Source: Dehalococcoidia bacterium (lineage in GTDB: Bacteria; Chloroflexota; Dehalococcoidia; GIF9; AB-539-J10). From it: a DNA stretch of 10,906 nt. This document shows, in pieces, positions 1-5,774 of this stretch. The notes under the pieces are model-generated. The model was not told the origin of the DNA. It searched no databases and saw only the letters and a program-made list of their open reading frames with translations. The DNA lies in assembly GCA_030603265.1 (NCBI GenBank), contig JAUVYD010000023.1:1-10906 (forward strand), given 5' to 3'. How positions within the stretch are numbered: position 1 is the first letter of the stretch; the number at the start of each line of letters is the position of its first letter. Both the position numbers and the translations under genes were made by a program.

Positions 1-142
1 GTTTCGTGCTTGAGATTGCCGGCTCCGGCAGTTGCCGTGTGGTGGTTTGAGACTCACGCTGGCTTGACGTAGTGGACGAGGACATAATGCCTGGCGCGTT
101 CTGCCCGAGGCCCCCAGCTACTCCCTCCGCCCTCCTGGTTAC

Positions 143-1027
143 CTAGTCGAACCGCGACAGGAATTCCGCGATGGCCTCGCCTATCTCGTGCGGCGAGTCC
201 TCCTGCAGGAAGTGGTTGCCCTTCACCGTAATCTCCACCTGGTTCAACCATGAGCGGCAGTATTCGCGCTGAGGGCCGACCAGGATGGCTCCCGGATCGG
301 CGTTGATGAACAGTTTCGGAATCAGGCTCGCGCTGAGCCAGCCCGAGTACTCCTTGACGATGGCGACCACGTCAGCGGGTTCTCCATCCAGGGGAATCTC
401 CCTCGGCCAGGTGAGCGTGGGCCGTCGCGACTCGCCGGGCTCCGTGTAGGACGCGCGGTACACGGCCATCTCCTCTTCCGTCAGCTTTCTCAGCACACTC
501 GCCGGGAGGATGCGCTCCACGAAGACGTTCTTCCGCAGGACCAACTCCTCTCCGGCCGACGACCGCATCGCCTGGAATATCCTCTTCGGGGCATCCGGCC
601 ACTCCTGCCATAGAAGAGGCCGGACGAAGGTCTCCATGTAGATGAGGTGCGAGACGCGCTCCGGGTGGCGATAGGCCCAGTGGAATCCGAGCGCACCTCC
701 CCAGTCGTGTCCCACAATCGTGGCGTTCTCCGCCACTCCGACAGCATCGAACCACGCGTCGAGGCAGGGGACGTGGTCTACGAAGCGATAGGAGCCTGAC
801 GGGCTCTTGCCGGACTGCCCCATGCCCACGAGGTCAGGGGCGAGGCAGCGGCCAAGGCCTTCGACGTGTGGGATTATGTTGCGCCACAGGTACGATGACG
901 TGGGATTGCCGTGCAAGAAGACGATGGGTGGGCCGGAACCGACATCGACGTAGGCCATCTCGGTGTCGCGGACAGCGACGGTTTTCCGGGGGTATGGGTC
1001 AAAGGGTGATATCCGTGGGGCTGTCAT
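143..1027 (-). CDS. dhaA: Haloalkane dehalogenase (alpha/beta hydrolase, type II)
   Basis: The product is predicted to cleave carbon-halogen bonds of haloalkanes hydrolytically in the cytoplasm, giving an alcohol, halide and a proton. It has 294 residues from the ATG at 1027, the usual family length. The oxyanion loop reads HGNPTSS (Asn41), the nucleophile elbow GHDWGG (Asp108, Trp109), the general acid lies in YMETF (Glu132) and the base in GNHFLQED (His272). These are the Asp-Glu-His triad and Asn-Trp halide clamp of type II enzymes; from memory the triad numbering equals that of LinB. The frame is open 24 codons further upstream to a GTG-like region at 1099, but the ATG at 1027 has GAGAGG eight bases ahead and gives the normal N-terminus. 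It is transcribed divergently from arsR. Substrate range cannot be deduced; a few other alpha/beta hydrolases such as luciferases share the fold, but the pentad argues for dehalogenase. Confidence 0.9.
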   Translation of the reverse strand: MTAPRISPFDPYPRKTVAVRDTEMAYVDVGSGPPIVFLHGNPTSSYLWRNIIPHVEGLGRCLAPDLVGMGQSGKSPSGSYRFVDHVPCLDAWFDAVGVAENATIVGHDWGGALGFHWAYRHPERVSHLIYMETFVRPLLWQEWPDAPKRIFQAMRSSAGEELVLRKNVFVERILPASVLRKLTEEEMAVYRASYTEPGESRRPTLTWPREIPLDGEPADVVAIVKEYSGWLSASLIPKLFINADPGAILVGPQREYCRSWLNQVEITVKGNHFLQEDSPHEIGEAIAEFLSRFD

Positions 1028-1049
1028 CGGCGGCGCCTCTCGTATCTCA

Positions 1050-1058
1050 ATGGTAGCA
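1050..1058 (-). promoter_or_regulatory. Possible extended -10 promoter for the dehalogenase
   Basis: On the minus strand the sequence reads TGC-TACCAT, an extended -10 type element about 23 bases upstream of the ATG at 1027. No convincing -35 box is visible. The resulting leader would be short, with the GAGAGG ribosome site near its 5' end. This is a weak prediction. Confidence 0.25.
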
Positions 1059-1083
1059 AACGGCGTGTCTTTGCACAGGTCTC

Positions 1084-1112
1084 TTGACGAGGAGCACAAA
1101 TGCGGATAACAT
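1084..1112 (+). promoter_or_regulatory. Predicted sigma70-type promoter of the arsR operon
   Basis: TTGACG at 1084-1089 (five of six consensus bases) is followed, after exactly 17 bases, by TAACAT at 1107-1112 (four of six). Transcription would start near 1119, inside the inverted repeat at 1110-1133 and about 38 bases before the TTG start at 1157. The ATG at 1100 lies between the two boxes and so cannot be the start on this transcript. Confidence 0.55.
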
Positions 1113-1133
1113 ATACATACTTACGTATATATG
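1110..1133 (+). promoter_or_regulatory. Candidate ArsR operator (inverted repeat)
   Basis: CATATA at 1110-1115 and TATATG at 1128-1133 form perfect 6-base inverted arms separated by 12 bases, in an AT-rich island within otherwise GC-rich DNA. The repeat overlaps the predicted -10 box and transcription start. That position and the AT-rich ATATA-type half-sites are typical for ArsR/SmtB repressors, so autorepression is likely. It sits about 80 bases from the dehalogenase start, so that gene could also be affected. Confidence 0.5.
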
Positions 1134-1144
1134 AAACTATCTGC

Positions 1145-1149
1145 AGGGG
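1145..1149 (+). promoter_or_regulatory. Ribosome binding site fixing the arsR start
   Basis: AGGGG lies seven bases ahead of the in-frame TTG at 1157. No comparable site precedes the upstream in-frame ATG at 1100, which falls between the promoter boxes. This supports TTG 1157 as the start. Confidence 0.5.
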
Positions 1150-1156
1150 TGTCAAC

Positions 1157-1516
1157 TTGGATGAGATAGTCAAAGCGGCCAAGAGCCTGAGCGACCCGGC
1201 CCGCGTACGCGTGCTCAACCTGCTGCTGCAGCGCGAATGCTGCGTGTGTGAGGTCATGGATGCGCTCGACATCTCTCAGGTGAATGCCTCCCGGTACTGC
1301 AACACCCTCAGGGAGAGCGGCTTCCTGAAGATGCACAAAGAAGGCCGCTGGAAGCACTACTCCGTCGACTGGGACGGACTCGCGCCCAGCCTGAAGTACA
1401 TGCTGGAGGCGGTGCGCAAGGCCGCTGCGGACAGCCCTCTGGCCATCGAGGACAGGAAGAGGCTCCTGTCCACTGTGCCGCGCAACCCGCGCGTTTGCAG
1501 GGCCCGTTCTTCGTGA
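1157..1516 (+). CDS. arsR: ArsR/SmtB-family metalloid-responsive repressor
   Basis: This is a small winged-helix DNA-binding repressor that should release its operator on binding As(III) or a related soft metal(loid). From the TTG at 1157 it has 119 residues, a normal ArsR length. The N-terminal helix contains LSDPARVRVLNLL, followed by the sensor motif ECCVCEV at residues 27-33 and the recognition helix region SQVNASRYCNTLRESG at about 40-55. The sensor resembles the ELCVCDLC motif of E. coli ArsR, with Cys29 and Cys31 matching Cys32 and Cys34. The third ligand is replaced by Met, while an extra Cys28 is present. A wing (EGRWKHYSV) follows. It is the first gene of a plus-strand block and is preceded by a promoter and inverted repeat. 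A start at ATG 1100 would add 19 residues but overlaps the promoter. The inducer is inferred, not proven. Confidence 0.88.
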   Translation: MDEIVKAAKSLSDPARVRVLNLLLQRECCVCEVMDALDISQVNASRYCNTLRESGFLKMHKEGRWKHYSVDWDGLAPSLKYMLEAVRKAAADSPLAIEDRKRLLSTVPRNPRVCRARSS

Positions 1517-1563
1517 AGTCCGCTCTCCGAGCAACATTGTTATTCCCATGAGAGAGATGCTGC

Positions 1564-2604
1564 ATGTTTGCTGAACTCCTTATCGGAGGGCTGAACGCCC
1601 TGCGAGAGTACGTTGCTCTGCATGTACTCACGTGCCTCATTCCCGCATTCCTGCTGGCCGGTGGTATCGTCAGCTTCGTCTCGCGGGAATCAATCATCGG
1701 CTACCTCGGTGCGGCGGCGCGCAAGATATCTTCTTACACGATTGCAGCAGGCGGCAGTTTCTTCGTCGCAGCCTGCTCGTGCACTGTCATTCCCGTATCG
1801 AGCGGCATCTACTACGGGGGTGCCGGAATCGGCGCTGCGTTCATCCTGCTCTGGGTTGCGCCTGCCGCGAACATCCTGGCCCTCACCTACACGGGTTCGA
1901 TACTTGGAACGGAGATGGTGGTGGCGAGGCTGGTGAGCGCCCTGCTCATGAGTCTCGTGGTTGGCTCCGTGATGTCTTTCGCTTTTCGGAAAGAAGAAGC
2001 GGCCCGCGTCTCCAGCATACAGTCGGCCAGCGGGCCACTCATGGACAGGAAGAGCGTGGTATTGCTTCTCCTGTTGGTTGCGTGGTTGCTGTCTCCCAAC
2101 TACCTGATTATTCAAGGTCCCTACTGGCAGAAGGTTGTCGTGTGGGCCATCGGGCTCGTAATCGTCGGACTGTATGTGAGGAGATCATTCTCGCGTGAGC
2201 GCATCATCGGCTGGCTCCGCGAGTCCTGGTGGTTCGTTCGAATTATCTTCCCTCTGCTCCTCGTCGGAGTGTTCGTGGTTGGGGTTGTCGGTGCGGCGCT
2301 TCGCCCCGAGTGGGTGCAGGCTGCTCTCGGTGGCGAGGGTTTGAGACAGTCCTTTCTGGCGACAATGATTGGCGCCGTCAGCTATTTTGCGACGATGACG
2401 GAGGCTCCCTTCGTGGACACGCTCATGGAGCTAGGGATGGGCAGGGGGCCTGCTCTGGCGCTCTTGTTGACAGGCCCCGGACTCAGCTTGCCCAACTGGC
2501 TTGCGATAGCGAAAGTCTTCGGCAGGAAGAAAGCACTTGTGTATGTGCCCACGATTGTGGTGCTGGGAACCCTTGTGGGCTGGATTGCGGGATACGTTCT
2601 CTAG
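1564..2604 (+). CDS. COG0701/DUF318-type permease, ArsP-like efflux protein
   Basis: This is a 346-residue polytopic inner-membrane protein with many hydrophobic segments in two related halves around a polar stretch near residues 140-160. The N-terminal half carries a CSC motif (Cys71, Cys73) followed by TVIPVSSGIYYGGAG and then APAANILAL. The C-terminal half has YFATMTEAPF, GMGRGPALALLLTGPGLSLPN and RKKALVY. This pattern fits the COG0701 permease family (Pfam PF03773). Known members include ArsP, an exporter of trivalent organoarsenicals, and heavy-metal permeases. Efflux of a soft metal(loid) is therefore likely, but the substrate is uncertain. The gene starts 47 bases after arsR with GAGAGAG upstream of ATG 1564, so it is probably cotranscribed and controlled by ArsR. 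The CSC cysteines are candidate substrate-binding thiols. Confidence 0.85.
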   Translation: MFAELLIGGLNALREYVALHVLTCLIPAFLLAGGIVSFVSRESIIGYLGAAARKISSYTIAAGGSFFVAACSCTVIPVSSGIYYGGAGIGAAFILLWVAPAANILALTYTGSILGTEMVVARLVSALLMSLVVGSVMSFAFRKEEAARVSSIQSASGPLMDRKSVVLLLLLVAWLLSPNYLIIQGPYWQKVVVWAIGLVIVGLYVRRSFSRERIIGWLRESWWFVRIIFPLLLVGVFVVGVVGAALRPEWVQAALGGEGLRQSFLATMIGAVSYFATMTEAPFVDTLMELGMGRGPALALLLTGPGLSLPNWLAIAKVFGRKKALVYVPTIVVLGTLVGWIAGYVL

Positions 2605-2664
2605 TGGCGTCGGCGCATCGAGCATAGGGGATGTCTCTCTCGGAGGGGTGGTTGGCTGAGACTG

Positions 2665-2673
2665 AAAGGAGGT
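2665..2673 (+). promoter_or_regulatory. Strong Shine-Dalgarno site of the thioredoxin-like gene
   Basis: AAAGGAGGT is an essentially perfect anti-16S match, five bases before ATG 2679. It fixes that ATG as the start rather than the ATG 48 bases upstream at 2631, and predicts strong translation of this small redox protein. Confidence 0.8.
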
Positions 2674-2678
2674 GCGAC

Positions 2679-2930
2679 ATGGATATCAAGGTGCTTGGTA
2701 CGGGCTGTGCAAAATGCAGGGCTCTTGAGAAGCAGGTGCAAGAAGTCGTGACTGAACTCGGGATGGATGCCACGGTGGAAGAGGTGAAAGACATGGTCAA
2801 GATCATGGAGTACAAGGTGATGATGACCCCGGGGCTCGTGATTGACGGCAAAGTCGTGTCAAGCGGGCATGTTCCTTCCAAAGGTGATGTCAGGAAGATG
2901 ATTGAGGAGGCCGGCAAGCAGGCTTCCTGA
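2679..2930 (+). CDS. Thioredoxin-like small CxxC protein (redox-active disulfide protein 2 type)
   Basis: This is an 83-residue cytoplasmic thioredoxin-fold protein with no signal peptide. The first strand, MDIKVLGTG, leads straight into C10-A-K-C13, followed by the helix RALEKQVQEVVTELG. The cis-proline loop is MMTPGLVIDGKVV, and the C-terminal helix KGDVRKMIEEAGK completes the fold. Length and layout match the thioredoxin_3 group (TM0996/MTH895-type proteins), often found next to COG0701 permeases and ArsR regulators. In arsEFG-type loci a comparable small redox protein sits beside the ArsF and ArsG genes; whether this one is an ArsE orthologue is not established here. Its likely role is to supply or shuttle reducing equivalents for the neighbouring membrane proteins. 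The gene lies 74 bases after the permease. Its TGA overlaps an ATG at 2930 that could, less plausibly, begin the next gene. Confidence 0.88.
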   Translation: MDIKVLGTGCAKCRALEKQVQEVVTELGMDATVEEVKDMVKIMEYKVMMTPGLVIDGKVVSSGHVPSKGDVRKMIEEAGKQAS

Positions 2931-3007
2931 TGCAGATTGAACGAACCGAGAGCATTGTGCGTCGGCGCCATGCAGACAGAGTCGACGTGAAGGGGCAGCA
3001 GAGATAT

Positions 3008-3502
3008 ATGAACCGGAAGCGAGTAGTTGTCAGTCTTCTTGCCCTGTCTCTGGCCGCCGCGCCGTTGGTTGGTTGCTCGGGCGATGATTCGACTTCGCCT
3101 GCTGCAGAGGCGGGGGAGCAGAGCAACGCGCAGACTGGACAGGAGTACTCTCCGCGGTCCGGAGACGGCGTGGATGTGGTGTATTTTGAGACGGAGAGAC
3201 CGTGTGAGTGCATGGCCGAAGTCGGAGACTCGGTCGAGCGTGCGGTGCAGACCCATTTTCAGGATGAGTTGCAGAGTGGGGCACTGCGGTTCTTCATGGT
3301 AGTGTCGGATGACCCTGCCAACGAAGAGATTGTCAGTATGTTCAACAGTCAGGCCTTCGACCTCTTTGTGGTGCAGTACGAAGATGGGAAGGGTACCGCG
3401 ACCCCTGTCTACGAGATATGGACCCTCATGGGTGACGATGAGGCAATCGTCCTGTTCACGAAGAGCCTCATTGAGAAGAGCCTCGCGGAGCAGAACTCGT
3501 GA
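3008..3502 (+). CDS. ArsF-like lipoprotein with CxC motif, copy 1
   Basis: This is a 164-residue predicted lipoprotein. A short basic N-terminus and a hydrophobic core end in the lipobox LVGC, with lipidated Cys23. A polar linker (about 24-52) leads to a compact domain that starts VDVVYFETE and has Cys66-Glu-Cys68, then AEVGD, RFFMVVSDD, SQAFDLFVV and VYEIWTLMGDDEAI. The YF-x-T-(x)n-C-x-C start and overall layout resemble the thioredoxin-like ArsF family (nitrophenyl compound nitroreductase subunit of arsEFG loci). Those proteins typically have CxxC, whereas this one has CxC. It is closely similar to the product of 4251-4961. An ATG at 2930 and a GTG at 2987 are also in frame, but ATG 3008 gives a proper signal peptide; AAGGGG lies 12 bases upstream. 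The TGA overlaps the GTG start of the next gene, which suggests translational coupling. Reductase or metalloid-binding activity on the outer face is inferred. Confidence 0.8.
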   Translation: MNRKRVVVSLLALSLAAAPLVGCSGDDSTSPAAEAGEQSNAQTGQEYSPRSGDGVDVVYFETERPCECMAEVGDSVERAVQTHFQDELQSGALRFFMVVSDDPANEEIVSMFNSQAFDLFVVQYEDGKGTATPVYEIWTLMGDDEAIVLFTKSLIEKSLAEQNS

Positions 3503-4194
3503 GTGCGTTGAATTCACTGCCGTGGGCGAGCATTCCCATAGTGTCTGCTATCCTTCTCGGCCTCCTGTGTTCGGTAAGCCCGTGCACTATGGCAACCAAC
3601 GTGGCGGCACTCGCGTACGTCGGGCGGAAGGCCTCACAGCGCGGCTATGCGGTCATGACCGCTGTTCTCTACACGCTTGGCCGCATGTTCTCCTACACGG
3701 TGATAGGCGTACTCATCGTTCTCGTGGGACTGGAGGTCAACGCGCTGTCAAGGTTGCTGCAGGGAGCCGGGGCAAGAGTCCTCGGGCCGTTGATTATTGG
3801 AGTGGGGATTCTGCTGCTCGTGATTGACCGCCTGCCGGCGTTGAGCGGGAGCGGGGTTTTCTCGCGTCTGGGTGCGAAGCTGGGAGACCTGGGAGTGCTG
3901 GGGGGCTTTCCGCTCGGAGCTCTTTTCGCCCTCGCGTTCTGTCCCTATAGCGGTGTGCTGTTCTTTGCGGTGCTAATCCCTCTGGCGCTTAAGACGACCG
4001 GCGGGGTCGTGCTTCCGGCGGTGTTCGCAATCGGCACAGGTGTGCCCGTGCTCATCTTCGGCGCGCTTCTTTCCTTCGGCGTATCTCGTGCCGCGTCCTT
4101 CATGGACCTGTTGACGCGGGCGGACCGGGTCATACGGATTGTTGTGGCCTGTGTGTTCATCGGCGCCGGAGTGTACTGCGTGGTTGGCATGTGA
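3499..4194 (+). CDS. CcdA/ArsG-family transmembrane protein
   Basis: This is a 231-residue integral membrane protein with about six hydrophobic segments and the CcdA/DsbD-type layout. The first segment reads LGLLCSVSPCTMATNVAAL, and the fourth contains LAFCPYSGVLFF. The two proline-flanked cysteines, Cys29 and Cys148, correspond to the pair that carries electrons across the membrane in CcdA and DsbD. The SPC-x-MATN-x-AAL signature is the form I associate with ArsG-type transporters, described as exporting aromatic arsenicals in arsEFG loci. The protein could therefore act as an efflux permease, a thiol-disulfide relay, or both. It starts with GTG inside the stop of the preceding lipoprotein (GTGA), and its own TGA overlaps a possible GTG start of the next frame. 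It is flanked by the two paralogous CxC lipoproteins, which suggests direct partnership. Family is fairly sure; substrate is not. Confidence 0.85.
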   Translation: MSALNSLPWASIPIVSAILLGLLCSVSPCTMATNVAALAYVGRKASQRGYAVMTAVLYTLGRMFSYTVIGVLIVLVGLEVNALSRLLQGAGARVLGPLIIGVGILLLVIDRLPALSGSGVFSRLGAKLGDLGVLGGFPLGALFALAFCPYSGVLFFAVLIPLALKTTGGVVLPAVFAIGTGVPVLIFGALLSFGVSRAASFMDLLTRADRVIRIVVACVFIGAGVYCVVGM

Positions 4195-4250
4195 GAGGCA
4201 GCATTGATGCAAGCGCTGATGCGTATCTGGAGCCAGGAGTGGGACTGAAC

Positions 4251-4961
4251 ATGACTCGCAGGATGTTGATGCTCGGCGGCCGTGGGCAGCGACCGAGGAT
4301 TGCCGGCCACCGTGTACGTGTGGCCAGCATCTCCGTCGTGGTCTTCACGCTGGCGATGGTGCTGAACGGCTGTGCTGCCGAGAATGAATCGTGCCCGTTG
4401 CCGGAGGTTCGTGATGGCGAAACCGAGACGGTCGAACTGACCGGAGGCACTTCAGGACTCGATGATACTGACGCCTCGACGGCTCCTTCCGGGAGCGGGG
4501 CATCTTCACCCGCTGATGGGCAGGTAGACGACGCCACGGGCGCCTCGCAGGATAGTTATGACACCGCGCAGAATGACGTGGTTGTCGACTCCCCTGTGGC
4601 TCCTCTGCGGGTGGATCTTGTCTACTTCCACACCGCGAACGCGTGTGGTTGCCTTGCAGAGGTCGGGGATGTCATTGAGACTGCAGTGAGCACGCACTTC
4701 CCTGAAGAGATGGAACAGAAGACCGTCCGGTTCTTCTCGGTCATTTCTGATGACTCCGCGAATCAGCACCTGGTGCGCATGTATGAGAGCCAGGCCTTTG
4801 ACCTGTTCCTCGTGACCTATGAAGGAGGCGAAGCACAGGCGACGCAGGTCTACGAGATATGGAGCCTTCTGGGGGACAACGAGGCCATTGCGCTGGTCGT
4901 GAAGTCAAGAGTCGCCGACAGCCTGGCACAGCTGGAGGGAAGGTCAGCCGCGCGAGACTGA
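4251..4961 (+). CDS. ArsF-like lipoprotein with CxC motif, copy 2
   Basis: This is a predicted lipoprotein of 236 residues from ATG 4251, which has AGGAG 11 bases upstream. The N-terminus is unusually long and basic (about 24 residues) before a hydrophobic core ending in VLNGC, with lipidated Cys41. A long acidic, Ser/Thr/Gly-rich linker covers about residues 45-118. The C-terminal domain starts VDLVYFHTA, has Cys132-Gly-Cys134, then AEVGD, VRFFSVISDD, SQAFDLFLV and VYEIWSLLGDNEAI. By eye about 61 of 107 aligned positions are identical to the lipoprotein at 3008-3502, so the two are paralogues. The linker here is roughly 50 residues longer, which should hold the domain further from the membrane. 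A GTG at 4191 overlapping the transporter's stop is an alternative start but would put 20 polar residues before the signal peptide. The function is presumed the same as copy 1: an exofacial redox or metalloid-binding partner of the transporter. Confidence 0.8.
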   Translation: MTRRMLMLGGRGQRPRIAGHRVRVASISVVVFTLAMVLNGCAAENESCPLPEVRDGETETVELTGGTSGLDDTDASTAPSGSGASSPADGQVDDATGASQDSYDTAQNDVVVDSPVAPLRVDLVYFHTANACGCLAEVGDVIETAVSTHFPEEMEQKTVRFFSVISDDSANQHLVRMYESQAFDLFLVTYEGGEAQATQVYEIWSLLGDNEAIALVVKSRVADSLAQLEGRSAARD

Positions 4962-5037
4962 GCCATCCCGGTATGGGGCGTACAGCGTGGTCGGCCTTGC
5001 GGTCATTCGGACAATAGACTCGCTCTGAAGGAGCATT

Positions 5038-5601
5038 GTGAGCACATTTCTGAAGATAGTGGTGGCGGTGAGTGTTCTAGGCCTTGCTGCTGTCGTGGGA
5101 ATCGTTATGTTGCTCGATTCCACTCCTCAGGATGTACCCCTGCCAATCACCCCTGCACCAGTATCCGACCTGAATACTACTCCGGAATCTGTACCGGCGG
5201 CTGAACCTGAATCCACACGCACAGAGGAGTCAACTGGGGAGACTCTGTCGCCAGCATTCTGGATAGAAGAACTCATGGCCGAGTGTGATTCGGGCGAAGG
5301 TGTTGGCGTGTCCGGGCTGCCGTTGGGTGCGGATTGGCGTACCACGGAGCGAGGCGTGTATAGCAACAGCCCGGTCGTCATCACCTGCGAGACAGGCGGT
5401 CCGGCTGAAGGGCTCATCTTCGAGTGGAGTGCCAATTTCGGTGAAGTGCAGGGCAGCGGTGACAGCATTGTGTGGGTGGCTCCGGACCACGGCGCGAAAG
5501 CACAGGTCACTGTGGTGGTGCAAAACAGTTCTGGCGGCGAACAATCGGCGACTCTGAATTTCAGGGTGGCCACCTGTGACTGCATATTCCAACGATACTA
5601 G
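5038..5601 (+). CDS. Membrane-anchored single Ig/PKD-like domain protein with C-terminal CxC tail
   Basis: I do not recognise a named family. From GTG 5038 (AAGGAG four bases upstream) it has 187 residues. There is an uncleaved-looking membrane anchor at about residues 5-27 with no lipobox, then a Pro/Thr/Glu-rich linker (28-72). One beta-sandwich domain covers about 105-178, with ITCETGG, FEWSANFGEV, IVWVAP and AQVTVVVQNSSG, the pattern of bacterial Ig/PKD-like domains. The last residues read VATCDCIFQRY, so a Cys180-Asp-Cys182 motif sits just after the final strand. The same tail ends the next protein. The domain should lie outside the cytoplasmic membrane. The gene follows the second ArsF-like lipoprotein by 76 bases without a visible terminator, so it may belong to the same operon. 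Metal(loid) binding or thiol redox chemistry by the tail is conjecture. Confidence 0.75.
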   Translation: MSTFLKIVVAVSVLGLAAVVGIVMLLDSTPQDVPLPITPAPVSDLNTTPESVPAAEPESTRTEESTGETLSPAFWIEELMAECDSGEGVGVSGLPLGADWRTTERGVYSNSPVVITCETGGPAEGLIFEWSANFGEVQGSGDSIVWVAPDHGAKAQVTVVVQNSSGGEQSATLNFRVATCDCIFQRY

Positions 5602-5656
5602 TGAACTGGCTACCCGGACTGTGACAAAACAGGCGCACAAATGGAGGCAAGGGGCA

Positions 5657-5680
5657 CCAGGAATCCGCGTAGATTCCGGG
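5657..5680 (+). other. Stem-loop in the gap between the two CxC-tail genes
   Basis: GGAATC (5660-5665) and GATTCC (5672-5677) pair around a 6-base loop, and two outer C-G pairs (5657-5658 with 5679-5680) extend the stem past an A-G mismatch. No T-run follows, so it is not an intrinsic terminator. It lies in the 173-base gap 5602-5774, which holds no gene I can support. It could be an mRNA processing or stability element, or chance. Confidence 0.4.
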
Positions 5681-5774
5681 CGTTGCAGGACGTGGACGCA
5701 GCCCAATCCAGTTGCTACAGCCAGCGAGAGAGGTGACCGATGGAATCGTCGAATTCCGTTCGGAGGGAAGCACC

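Noticed and set aside
17..30. TGCCGG-CT-CCGGCA inverted repeat downstream of the dehalogenase
   Set aside because: The loop is two bases and no T-run follows on either strand, so it does not support a terminator call.
64..88. TTGACG and CATAAT as a promoter in the left flank
   Set aside because: The spacer is only 13 bases and no plus-strand gene follows; it would run antisense into the dehalogenase.
2483..3517. Minus-strand open frame of 344 codons opposite the thioredoxin-like and lipoprotein genes
   Set aside because: The plus-strand genes have strong ribosome sites, motifs and signal peptide; the antisense frame has none and spans several genes.
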